This document shows, in pieces, positions 1 to 6,369 of a stretch of 6,848 nt of DNA (position 1 is its first letter; each line of letters opens with the position of its first letter). Under the pieces are notes generated by a model. That model ran no database searches, was not told the origin of the DNA, and worked only from the letters and a program-made list of their open reading frames with translations. Source of the stretch: Methanosarcinales archaeon (lineage in GTDB: Archaea; Halobacteriota; Syntropharchaeia; Alkanophagales; Methanospirareceae); assembly GCA_003661125.1 (NCBI GenBank), contig QMVO01000092.1, forward strand, positions 1-6,848. Direction: 5' to 3'. Made by a program: the position numbers and the translations under genes.

Positions 1-512
1 ACGAATAACTCACGCAACACCAGCAGTCTTTGGTGCACACAGCTCTTCAAGATACAACTGGGACGACATTGCGAAAGACTACCTGTATCAGGTTCAACCC
101 GATCTGCTTCTGGGTGGTGGGCTCAGATACTGGCTCGATGACATCGAGCCCGGGTCTCATCGTACAGTTGAGAAATTGAAGGAACAAGGGCTTTCTGAAG
201 AGGATGCACAGGTAGATGATGGGTTGATTGACGATGCGCAGAGGCAGGGATATGCGGTCGTTTATAACCAATCAGAGCTGGACGCTCTGAACATGAGTTC
301 AGAGGACAAGGTGCTTGGGCTATTTGCACTGAGCCACATGAGTTACGAGATTGAACGTCCACCGGAAGAGCCGCATATCGCACACATGACACAAAAGGCA
401 TTGGAGTTCCTTGAAAAAGACCCTGATGGGTTTTTCCTGATGGTCGAAGGTGCCAGGATTGACCACGCAGGACATGCGAACAATATAACTTTGAACGTGC
501 GTGACACCATTG

Positions 513-628
513 CATTCGATGTATTTGCTCAATAAGTTGTGGTAAATCTGTTTTATTTGAGTTGCGATGGTGTTTTTACGCGATTTCATCAAAAATCCCC
601 ACCTAATATTGAGCAAGTTCCATTCGAT
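513..628. repeat. Target-site duplication CATTCGAT flanking the insertion
   Basis: The octamer CATTCGAT occurs at 513-520 and again at 621-628, exactly abutting the two ends of the inverted-repeat element. A following G (521 and 629) makes the match 9 bp if it is counted as target rather than element. The first copy encodes the end of TIAFD and the second leads into DEAV, which adjoin in intact phosphatases. Confidence 0.82.
521..620. mobile_element. 100-bp MITE-like non-autonomous insertion in the phosphatase gene
   Basis: The left end GTATTTGCTCAATA (521-534) matches the reverse complement of the right end (607-620, read as GAACTTGCTCAATA) at 12 of 14 positions, with a perfect 10-bp core. 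The similarity extends to about 22 bp (16 of 22) through a shared GTGG. The element is flanked by CATTCGAT at 513-520 and 621-628. It interrupts a recognisable protein family, and precise removal together with one repeat copy repairs the protein. It is far too short to encode a transposase and no related transposase is in the window, so it would have to move in trans. An 8-bp (or 9-bp, since the next G is also shared) duplication fits several IS families, for example IS1595, IS6, IS256 or ISM1; I cannot choose among them. Confidence 0.82.
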
Positions 629-940
629 GAAGCGGTGGGAGTTGCTCTTGAATTTGCAGAAGAACATTCAGACACCCTTGTGATCGTCACTGCGGCTCAT
701 GAATGCGGTGGTTTGAGCGTTGAATATCCATTCGAGTCTTTTCCTGCGGAAGGTGAGTATATAAAGGATCTGGATAATGAACCAGGTTACTGGCATGGGA
801 TATGGACAAGCGGCTCGCACACAGCAGTTGATGTACCCGTGATGGCTTCCGGATCTTTCGCCTGCAACTTAACAGGGAGACTGGACAACACCGAGATTTT
901 CGATGTGATGAAAGAGGCGATGACGTGAGAATGGCATAAT

Positions 941-998
941 AAAAAAATAGAAGAGGTGAAGATAAGGGTATATTTTCACCCTTTCTTCAATATTTTTT
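941..998. terminator. Two-way terminator between convergent genes
   Basis: An AAGGGT (964-969) / ACCCTT (978-983) stem with an 8-base loop is extended, after a small internal loop, by GAAG (958-961) with CTTC (985-988). On the plus strand it is followed by six T (993-998). On the minus strand it is followed by seven T, the complement of A 941-947. It lies just after the phosphatase stop and downstream of the minus-strand HisA/F-like gene, as expected for a shared terminator. Archaeal termination depends mainly on the U-tract, and both strands have one. The role is inferred from sequence alone. Confidence 0.5.
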
Positions 999-1080
999 AG
1001 TAACGTTTTCCTTGCATTTTCCTCCACGAGCTTTTTCACTTCTTGTTCTCTATTGCAACGCACCGGTGCGCTAAATAAAG

Positions 1081-1803
1081 TCATAAGCGAAGCAAAAACA
1101 GAGGAATAGCCATATCGTGGACGGCAGTAGCAACCAGTGCTCCTTTTACTCCTATCTCCTCTATTTTACGCACATCTTCGCTACTCCTGACTCCACCGCC
1201 GCATAGGATATTGTGTTCCGAGAACTCCACTGCACGAGCGAGGAAATCAAAATCTATTCCGCTTTTCGTTCCTACTCTATCCAATTCCAACACGATTACA
1301 TCCCGTATTGGATACTCATTCAACGCTTTTATTAACAACAGGGGGTCAAGCTTCATCTTCATATCATTTGTCAGCACTTCTTTATTGAAAAGGTCAATAC
1401 TCACACTTATATCTCCTGAAATATCACTCTTCGATGCACGGGCAAGCAAATCCATAGATGCTGTTTCTGTTCCTAAAACGATGTTATCGGCTATTTCTGC
1501 TTCAGCAGCCTCTTTCAAGTCGTACAACCCCCTTATACCATATTCTATCATTATTCTCGTCTTTCTATTCTTATTTCTTATCTCCTTTATTATGTCTTTA
1601 TTGGAACCCGTGTTCATAACTCGGTTCAGGTCAGCGATGTAAACTTCTACGGGTTTTATTTCTTCAATGACCTGGACGGGATCAGACGTGTTAATAATGG
1701 AACTGAAGAGGTGAATTGGCTGATATTTCTCACGTTCGCCTTCCTTTGCATGCACTACTACTCCATCGAGCAAATCCATCACAAAAATCAGTCTGAAGTT
1801 CAT
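1081..1803 (-). CDS. HisA/HisF-related TIM-barrel protein (hisAF_rel type)
   Basis: This 240-residue protein has the layout of a HisA/HisF-like (beta/alpha)8 barrel. The first strand reads FVMDLLDGVVVHA, with an Asp (residue 10) at the catalytic position of HisA. VSIDLFN (134-140) places the second catalytic-type Asp at 137, and LELDRVGTKSG (172-182) is the strand-6 region. CGGGVRSSEDV (201-211) and GALVATAVHD (221-230) are the two phosphate-binding elements. The early motif differs from true HisA (usually PAIDLKDG), and the protein better fits the separate HisA/F-related group found in methanogens and some methanopterin-dependent methylotrophs. Its substrate is not established to my knowledge, so I do not call it hisA. 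ATG 1803 is preceded in frame by a stop four codons upstream and starts right at the first strand, so the start is firm. No strong Shine-Dalgarno is seen. It is divergent from the NACHT gene and convergent with the phosphatase remnant. Confidence 0.85.
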   Translation of the reverse strand: MNFRLIFVMDLLDGVVVHAKEGEREKYQPIHLFSSIINTSDPVQVIEEIKPVEVYIADLNRVMNTGSNKDIIKEIRNKNRKTRIMIEYGIRGLYDLKEAAEAEIADNIVLGTETASMDLLARASKSDISGDISVSIDLFNKEVLTNDMKMKLDPLLLIKALNEYPIRDVIVLELDRVGTKSGIDFDFLARAVEFSEHNILCGGGVRSSEDVRKIEEIGVKGALVATAVHDMAIPLFLLRL

Positions 1804-1940
1804 TTTTCTCTAACTAATTCTTTCCATAAAATCCATTACGTCTTTTTCCTTTTTTCCATATTGCAACCGTTGCCCACGCCGCTGCCAACTTATGTTTAAT
1901 AACAAAAGTTAATAAAAGATAGTGTTTAAAATTATTTTCA
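1804..1940. promoter_or_regulatory. Divergent promoter region between the HisA/F-like gene and the NACHT gene
   Basis: This 137-bp gap separates two divergent starts. Plus side: the AT-rich stretch TTAATAAAAG (1909-1918) lies about 25-30 bases before ATG 1941, the distance expected for an archaeal box A driving a leaderless transcript; TTTAATAA (1895-1902) is a second candidate. There is no Shine-Dalgarno before ATG 1941. The centre holds an unusually GC-rich block (about 1868-1888) that starts within a small dyad GCAACcGTTGC (1863-1873), a possible operator. Minus side: no convincing box A was found close to the HisA/F-like start. Promoter positions are inferred from spacing and composition only. 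Confidence 0.4.
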
Positions 1941-4900
1941 ATGGGTATTGGAGAATATCTTGCGGGACTTTTTGCAGACATATTGGAGGATATTATAGTT
2001 CAGACGCTCGGTGATAGTGCGGCAGAAAAGTTTAAGAATATCTTTAGTCCCGATAAAAGGAAAAGAAAGAGAGCATTAATTCAAGCGTTTAAAAGTGCTA
2101 TCGAAAACACCGTTGAAATTTCACCCGAGCTAAAAGAAGCTTTGGATAACAGAGAATTTGCCACGAATCTCTTAAAAAATGTCCTCATAGGCGATTTTGA
2201 GAGGATTAGAGAATTAGCGAAAAATTCTGAAATTTCCGACATAGATGATTTCGTGAGAGACTTTGAAAGGGAATTAAGATTGAGAGATGAATTTAGAGAA
2301 ATAGTAACAGAGATTCGAAAAATTAGGGTTTTAGATAGAATTGCTGAGAATACAGAAGCATTAAAGAAGCATCTTGTTGGTGAAGATGCAGAAAAATTGT
2401 TGAATGATTATTTTGAAACTATTGAGGAGAGATTCGGATATTTAGACCTTAAGGGATTTTCTCCACGGATAGGAAGGAAAGAAATAGTAAAGATTCCTGT
2501 TGGTAAGATTTTCATACCATTAAAATTTGAGAAAGAAGTTAAAATAGATTCAGGAAAAAGAATTTTGGAAGAAATTAAGAAATATTATGATGAAGAATTG
2601 GAGGAAGAAGTTAGAAAAAAGAAATTTGAAAAAAGTATTGCGAAGATAATCAACATGGCTGATTTGCTGAAATATGATAGATGCGTAATACTTGGAGATC
2701 CTGGTTCTGGAAAAACTACATTACTTAAAAACCTTGCATACGAAATGAAAAGTTATATCCCGATATACGCGAGGATTACGGATTATTCAGAAAAGATGTC
2801 GCAATTCAGTGACCTTTATACATTCGTGGTTAATTCTGATTCAAAATATAAAAACCTGTTTAAATGGGCGATAGAGAATGGAAAGGCTTTGATTCTGCTG
2901 GACGGGCTGGATGAGGTCATAGATACGGCACAAAGAATGAAAGTTTCAGATGAGATACAGAAACTCACTTCGGGCTTTTTAAACAATAAATACATCGTTA
3001 CAAGCAGACTCATTGGTTACGAGAGTGTGAGGCTTACTGGATTTGAACATTTCACAATTCAGCCGTTTGAAATGAAGGATATAAAAGATTTTGCGAAGAG
3101 ATGGTACAGGGCTATTGCTGAAAAGAGCGACAAAGATTTTAAAGTTGCTGAAAAGAGTGCAAACGAGTTAATTGAAGCTATCTTCAGAAACAAAAACATA
3201 GAGCGGCTTGCTACAAATCCGCTGTTAATGACAATAACAGCATTGATACATTACAGAGGGAATAAATTGCCGAACAGAAGGGTTGAGCTATACCAGGTTT
3301 GTGTTGAGACAATGCTTGAATCATGGGTTTTGCAAAGGATTCCAAGCGAGGAATACTTAAAGGACAAGGAAGCGCTCATTGAAATTCTCAGTCCTGTTGC
3401 GTTTTACATACACGGTACAAGCCCAAGAGGATTGATTGACGAAGATACTTTCATGGAGATGATGATAGATGTTATGGTTAGAGAGCAAGGGATGGATAAG
3501 CGAAGAGCAAAAAAGGAAGCTAAAGAAATAAAGAAATACTTAGAGGAAGAGAGTGGTTTGTTTTTGGAGAAGGGGAAAGAAGAAGGAAAGTCGCTTTACG
3601 GTTTCTTCCATCTTTCTTTCCAGGAATACCTTGCGGCTTTAGAACTCGTGGATAAGTGGAAGAAGGGGCAGATTGATTTGACTAATTATGTTTTCGATTC
3701 AAGATGGATTGAAGCAGTAAGATTAGGTGCCGCAGATCTTGGTAGTGCTGCAAAACGTGGGAGATATGAAGCTACGGAGTTCGTTCAGGCTATATTGGAT
3801 GTTGAGGATGATTTTGAAGAGGCAAAGAGACCTTTAATTTTGGCTGGATATATTCTCAGCGATGATGTTAAATTAGAGCCGAGTGTTGAGAACGAGATAA
3901 TAGATGACTTGTTTAATGAATATCACAATACGGATTATAAGGAACTTAAGTTCTTAATTACGAATATAATAGAAGAGCTTTTAAGCAGTGACAAAAAGAG
4001 AATAATTTCCGAAAGAATAAAAGAGCTTGCAATATCCGAAAGTGTAAGGGCTGTGGAGCTTTTAAGATTGATAGATGTTGAAGAGTCCACACCTATATTA
4101 TCTCATCTCGTAAGGTCAAAAAGTGTGGAGGTTAGAAGAGCTGCAGCATTTATAATAATGAACATCTCGCACAGCGTTACAGCCACCAAAAAAATTATTG
4201 GGATCTTAAATATTCTAATAAAAGATAAAGATTTTATCACTTTTTTATATATTGCAAATGCATTTGAAGAATTATCAAGTCAGAATATAAATTTTCCTGA
4301 TAAGCTAAGGAAATCGCTTAACTTCAGAAAATGTTCCTTATTTTCATCCCTGCATAGACTTTCTTCAATAGGATTGGATGAATTAGTAAGAGATAATGAC
4401 CACAAAATCAGGAAAATTGCCACACAAATTAAAAGGCATGAACTTCATCCCGTAATATTATTATCTTATTATCCGTATCCCATAGCGATATTCCTAAGTA
4501 GTGACCCCATTTCCATCCGTTCTATTCTTGCCACAAAACCTAACTCTGACCTTGCTTACTTTGAGACATCTTCGATGAATACAGATATTGTCGAGTACAT
4601 AAGAGCAGTTAAAAATAGTGATTTGCCAGAAGATAGCAAATTGCTTGCTATGGGCAGGGGTGGCCCTATTATAGTAGGAGTGGGTCCAAAATTAACAATT
4701 GAAGACTTTGAAAAAATTGTTAATACTTTTAGGAACGAATTGGATGTTCTATATTCAATAACAGTACGTTTGGGATATCCCTTCCGACAAAATAAACTTA
4801 GCGCACATGAAATTCCAAAAACAGACGATCCAGTGATAATTTTACTTATTTCAGATATACTAAACGAGAAACCAGATGAAGGAATTATAAAAGAGTGTAT

Positions 4901-5060
4901 AGACATCTTTAGAGAAGAGAAGAACAATAAAAACAAAAGAGTTTTGTTCAGCATGCTTTATCATTTTTTAATCCCATTTTCGGGATTAATGAGTTCTATA
5001 ATGAGTTCTAAAATGACTTACGATTTGGAAATAAAGGGGATACGAAAAGAATGCGAATAG
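1941..5060 (+). CDS. NACHT-family STAND NTPase, NLR-like, possible antiviral sensor
   Basis: This 1039-residue protein has a full NACHT module. Walker A is GDPGSGKT (252-259), the Walker B block is LILLDGLDE (317-325), sensor 1 is VTSR (353-356), followed by the helical/winged-helix NPLLMTITALIHYRG (from 426) and FFHLSFQEYLAA (555-566). The first 150 or so residues are predicted helical and charged. A short segment around YLDLKG (167-172), then KIFIPLKF, is the strand-rich linker often seen just before prokaryotic NACHT domains. After 600 the protein is helical, with a HEAT-like stretch near 694-740 (STPILSHLVRSKSVEVRRAA). The last 300 residues match nothing I know. No nuclease, protease or membrane effector motif is evident. 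Such ATPases oligomerise on sensing a ligand, and several bacterial ones block phage; that role here is inference. An in-frame TAG at 1920-1922 makes ATG 1941 the only plausible start. By eye it is more AT-rich than its neighbours. Its last codons overlap hisS. Confidence 0.92.
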   Translation: MGIGEYLAGLFADILEDIIVQTLGDSAAEKFKNIFSPDKRKRKRALIQAFKSAIENTVEISPELKEALDNREFATNLLKNVLIGDFERIRELAKNSEISDIDDFVRDFERELRLRDEFREIVTEIRKIRVLDRIAENTEALKKHLVGEDAEKLLNDYFETIEERFGYLDLKGFSPRIGRKEIVKIPVGKIFIPLKFEKEVKIDSGKRILEEIKKYYDEELEEEVRKKKFEKSIAKIINMADLLKYDRCVILGDPGSGKTTLLKNLAYEMKSYIPIYARITDYSEKMSQFSDLYTFVVNSDSKYKNLFKWAIENGKALILLDGLDEVIDTAQRMKVSDEIQKLTSGFLNNKYIVTSRLIGYESVRLTGFEHFTIQPFEMKDIKDFAKRWYRAIAEKSDKDFKVAEKSANELIEAIFRNKNIERLATNPLLMTITALIHYRGNKLPNRRVELYQVCVETMLESWVLQRIPSEEYLKDKEALIEILSPVAFYIHGTSPRGLIDEDTFMEMMIDVMVREQGMDKRRAKKEAKEIKKYLEEESGLFLEKGKEEGKSLYGFFHLSFQEYLAALELVDKWKKGQIDLTNYVFDSRWIEAVRLGAADLGSAAKRGRYEATEFVQAILDVEDDFEEAKRPLILAGYILSDDVKLEPSVENEIIDDLFNEYHNTDYKELKFLITNIIEELLSSDKKRIISERIKELAISESVRAVELLRLIDVEESTPILSHLVRSKSVEVRRAAAFIIMNISHSVTATKKIIGILNILIKDKDFITFLYIANAFEELSSQNINFPDKLRKSLNFRKCSLFSSLHRLSSIGLDELVRDNDHKIRKIATQIKRHELHPVILLSYYPYPIAIFLSSDPISIRSILATKPNSDLAYFETSSMNTDIVEYIRAVKNSDLPEDSKLLAMGRGGPIIVGVGPKLTIEDFEKIVNTFRNELDVLYSITVRLGYPFRQNKLSAHEIPKTDDPVIILLISDILNEKPDEGIIKECIDIFREEKNNKNKRVLFSMLYHFLIPFSGLMSSIMSSKMTYDLEIKGIRKECE
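4968..4989 (+). other. Hairpin-forming inverted repeat near the 3' end of the NACHT gene
   Basis: TTAATCCC (4968-4975) and GGGATTAA (4982-4989) are perfect 8-bp arms around a 6-base loop, about 60 bases before the hisS start. It lies in coding sequence, and no T-run follows on the plus strand, so it is not a typical terminator. It could affect hisS translation or mark an internal regulatory site, or it could be chance in AT-rich coding DNA. Confidence 0.4.
4987..5010 (+). repeat. Perfect 12-bp tandem duplication before hisS
   Basis: TAATGAGTTCTA occurs twice back to back (4987-4998, 4999-5010), and a degenerate third copy may follow (5011-5022, about 8 of 12 matching). The unit length is a multiple of three, so in the NACHT frame it adds MSSI/MSSK-like repeats without shifting it. 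It ends 40 bases before the hisS ATG and overlaps the hairpin arm. It may be replication slippage or a paired binding site upstream of hisS. Confidence 0.75.
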
Positions 5061-6352
5061 AAAGAGCGCGAGGCACGAGAGATTTTCTGCCTGAAGAGAT
5101 GAGGAAGAGAAGGCTAATGGAAGCGAAAATGCGTGATATAGCAGAAAAATGGGGCTATGAAGAGATAAGAACACCCACATTTGAACTCGCAGAACTCTTC
5201 ACGCTTAAATCGGGCGAAGGAATTCTGAAAGAGATGTATGAATTTAAGGATAAGGGAGGGCGGCATTTAGCACTCAGACCTGAACTTACTGCCCCTGTGA
5301 TAAGAATGTATGTTAACGAGCTGAAGATGGCGCCGAAACCAACGAAAGTTTTTTATTTTGGCAATTGCTTCAGGTATGAAGAGCCGCAAAGAGCTCGTTA
5401 TCGAGAGTTCTGGCAGTTTGGTGCGGAGATAATAGGGTCTGACAGACCAGAGGCACAGGCGGAAATAATCGCACTCGCTTTTTACTGCTTGAAATCGTTA
5501 GGGATAAAAGCTGAGCTGCACGTGGGTCATGTAGGGTTGATACGAGAGAGATTAATAGATGCAAATGTGAGAAATGACAAGATAAACCGGGTGATGAGGT
5601 TAATAGACAAAGGCGAAAGAGAAGCAGTAATCGAGTTCTTGACCGGGATAGGCGCAAAGAAGGAGTTGATTAATGATTTAATCTGCTTAGTGAACTTAAA
5701 AGGAGAAGATGCGTTAAAGGAAGCGCGTGAGAGAAAAATAATAGGTTCAGATAGTGATGCGTTAAATGAATTGGAGATGCTACTGGAACTCCTTGGTTAT
5801 TACGATATCGTCTATACTTTGAATCTTGGAATAGCACGGGGTCTGGATTATTACACCGGAATGGTGTTCGAGATATACGAAGTTGGTGGCAGGTTAGGAG
5901 CACAGAATCAGATATGCGGTGGTGGCTCCTACCGGTTGGCTGCGTTATTTGGTGGTGATGACACGCCATCTACCGGTTTTGCTTTTGGCTTTGACCGGTT
6001 GACCGAGATATTTAGCTTAGAGGAAAAGGAGCAGAATAGAAAAAGTGTAGTAGTAGTAGTGCCAATAGGAGAGAGAAATAATACTGAACGGGATGTGATA
6101 AAAGAAGCGATAAAAATAGCGTCCAAGCTGAGGGATTTCTTTCCCACACATTTAGATGTGATGAGACGAAGTCTAAGCGCTCAGTTGTCTTATGCCAATG
6201 CCATCCAAGCTTCGTTTGCTGTACTCGTGGGTAAAAATGAGATAAAAGAAGGGAAAGTGACCTTGAGAAATCTCAACACGGGGGAGCAGGAGAAAATGGG
6301 CGTCGATGAATGCGTGGAAAGAATAAAGACATGCTTTGAGGATGAAAGATAA
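5051..6352 (+). CDS. hisS: Histidyl-tRNA synthetase
   Basis: This is a cytoplasmic class II aminoacyl-tRNA synthetase that activates histidine with ATP and charges tRNA-His. At 433 residues it has the normal archaeal length. It starts with the family N-terminus RARGTRDFLPEE. The motif 1 region runs to LRPELTAPV (75-83), and motif 2 is FRYEEPQRARYREFWQFG (107-124) with its ATP-binding Arg. The histidine-specific block RGLDYYTG is at 263-270. ICGGGSYRLAALFGG (288-302) stands where many homologues have GGGRYD, and motif 3 is GFAFGFDRL (309-317). The C-terminal anticodon-binding domain spans about 333-433. The RGTRDFLP start fixes ATG 5051, so the 10-bp overlap with the NACHT gene is real. GGGG (5036-5039) about 11 bases upstream is a weak Shine-Dalgarno at best, so coupling to the upstream gene or an internal promoter is likely. 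No lesion is seen, as expected for an essential gene. Its 3' end converges on the RND fragment. Confidence 0.97.
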   Translation: MRIERARGTRDFLPEEMRKRRLMEAKMRDIAEKWGYEEIRTPTFELAELFTLKSGEGILKEMYEFKDKGGRHLALRPELTAPVIRMYVNELKMAPKPTKVFYFGNCFRYEEPQRARYREFWQFGAEIIGSDRPEAQAEIIALAFYCLKSLGIKAELHVGHVGLIRERLIDANVRNDKINRVMRLIDKGEREAVIEFLTGIGAKKELINDLICLVNLKGEDALKEARERKIIGSDSDALNELEMLLELLGYYDIVYTLNLGIARGLDYYTGMVFEIYEVGGRLGAQNQICGGGSYRLAALFGGDDTPSTGFAFGFDRLTEIFSLEEKEQNRKSVVVVVPIGERNNTERDVIKEAIKIASKLRDFFPTHLDVMRRSLSAQLSYANAIQASFAVLVGKNEIKEGKVTLRNLNTGEQEKMGVDECVERIKTCFEDER

Positions 6353-6369
6353 ATAAAATAGACGTCTGA

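Larger units (their letters stand above)
2..928 (+). pseudogene. Alkaline phosphatase (PhoA family), 5'-truncated by the window edge and interrupted by a small insertion
   Basis: Alkaline phosphatases are usually exported, metal-dependent phosphomonoesterases. The reading frame is open from base 2 and matches the family from the ATPA block onward. By comparison with E. coli PhoA I see the Mg-ligand Thr (17-19), the substrate Arg (50-52), VEGARIDHAGH with the Glu, Asp and His ligands (446-448, 461-463, 473-475), the late LVIVTA-H block (about 675-700) and the last zinc His in SGSHT (818-820). The nucleophile Ser block and any signal peptide lie outside the window. The frame ends at TAA 533-535, which lies inside an inserted element, and resumes in the same phase to TGA 926-928. 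Removing 108 bp (513-620 or 521-628) restores TIAFDEAVGVALEF, a normal family sequence. The usual TADH motif reads TAAH: codon 695-697 is GCT, so one Zn2 ligand is Ala. Two independent lesions suggest a decaying gene. Stop readthrough would give a protein with a 36-residue insert, but the missing ligand argues against activity. Confidence 0.88.

Noticed and set aside
513..628. The 108-bp interruption as an archaeal bulge-helix-bulge intron
   Set aside because: Removal does restore the protein, but I could not fold the junctions into two 3-base bulges around a 4-bp helix; the only shared exon tetramer (TCGA) lies 5 and 7 bases from the inner helix. Terminal repeats plus an exact 8-bp duplication fit transposition better.
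539..928. A separate gene starting at GTG 539
   Set aside because: It is the C-terminal half of the phosphatase; its first 30 or so codons are element sequence, so it is part of the interrupted gene.
1211..1642. 143-residue plus-strand frame
   Set aside because: It is antisense to the well-supported HisA/F-like gene, with low-complexity Ser/Ile/Phe composition.
1804..1865. Very short minus-strand frames upstream of the HisA/F-like gene (MEKRKKT and MDFMERIS) as leader peptides
   Set aside because: Seven and eight codons in AT-rich DNA arise easily by chance, and nothing (runs of a regulatory amino acid, stems) supports attenuation.
4556..4954. 132-residue minus-strand frame
   Set aside because: It is antisense to the NACHT gene, Ser/Phe-rich, with no recognisable family.
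5370..6147. Three minus-strand frames (95, 99 and 72 residues) inside hisS
   Set aside because: They are shadows of hisS with biased composition and no motif.
6360..6367. AGACGTCT palindrome between hisS and the RND fragment as a terminator
   Set aside because: Eight bases with no loop and no T-run on the plus strand are too little to support a terminator.
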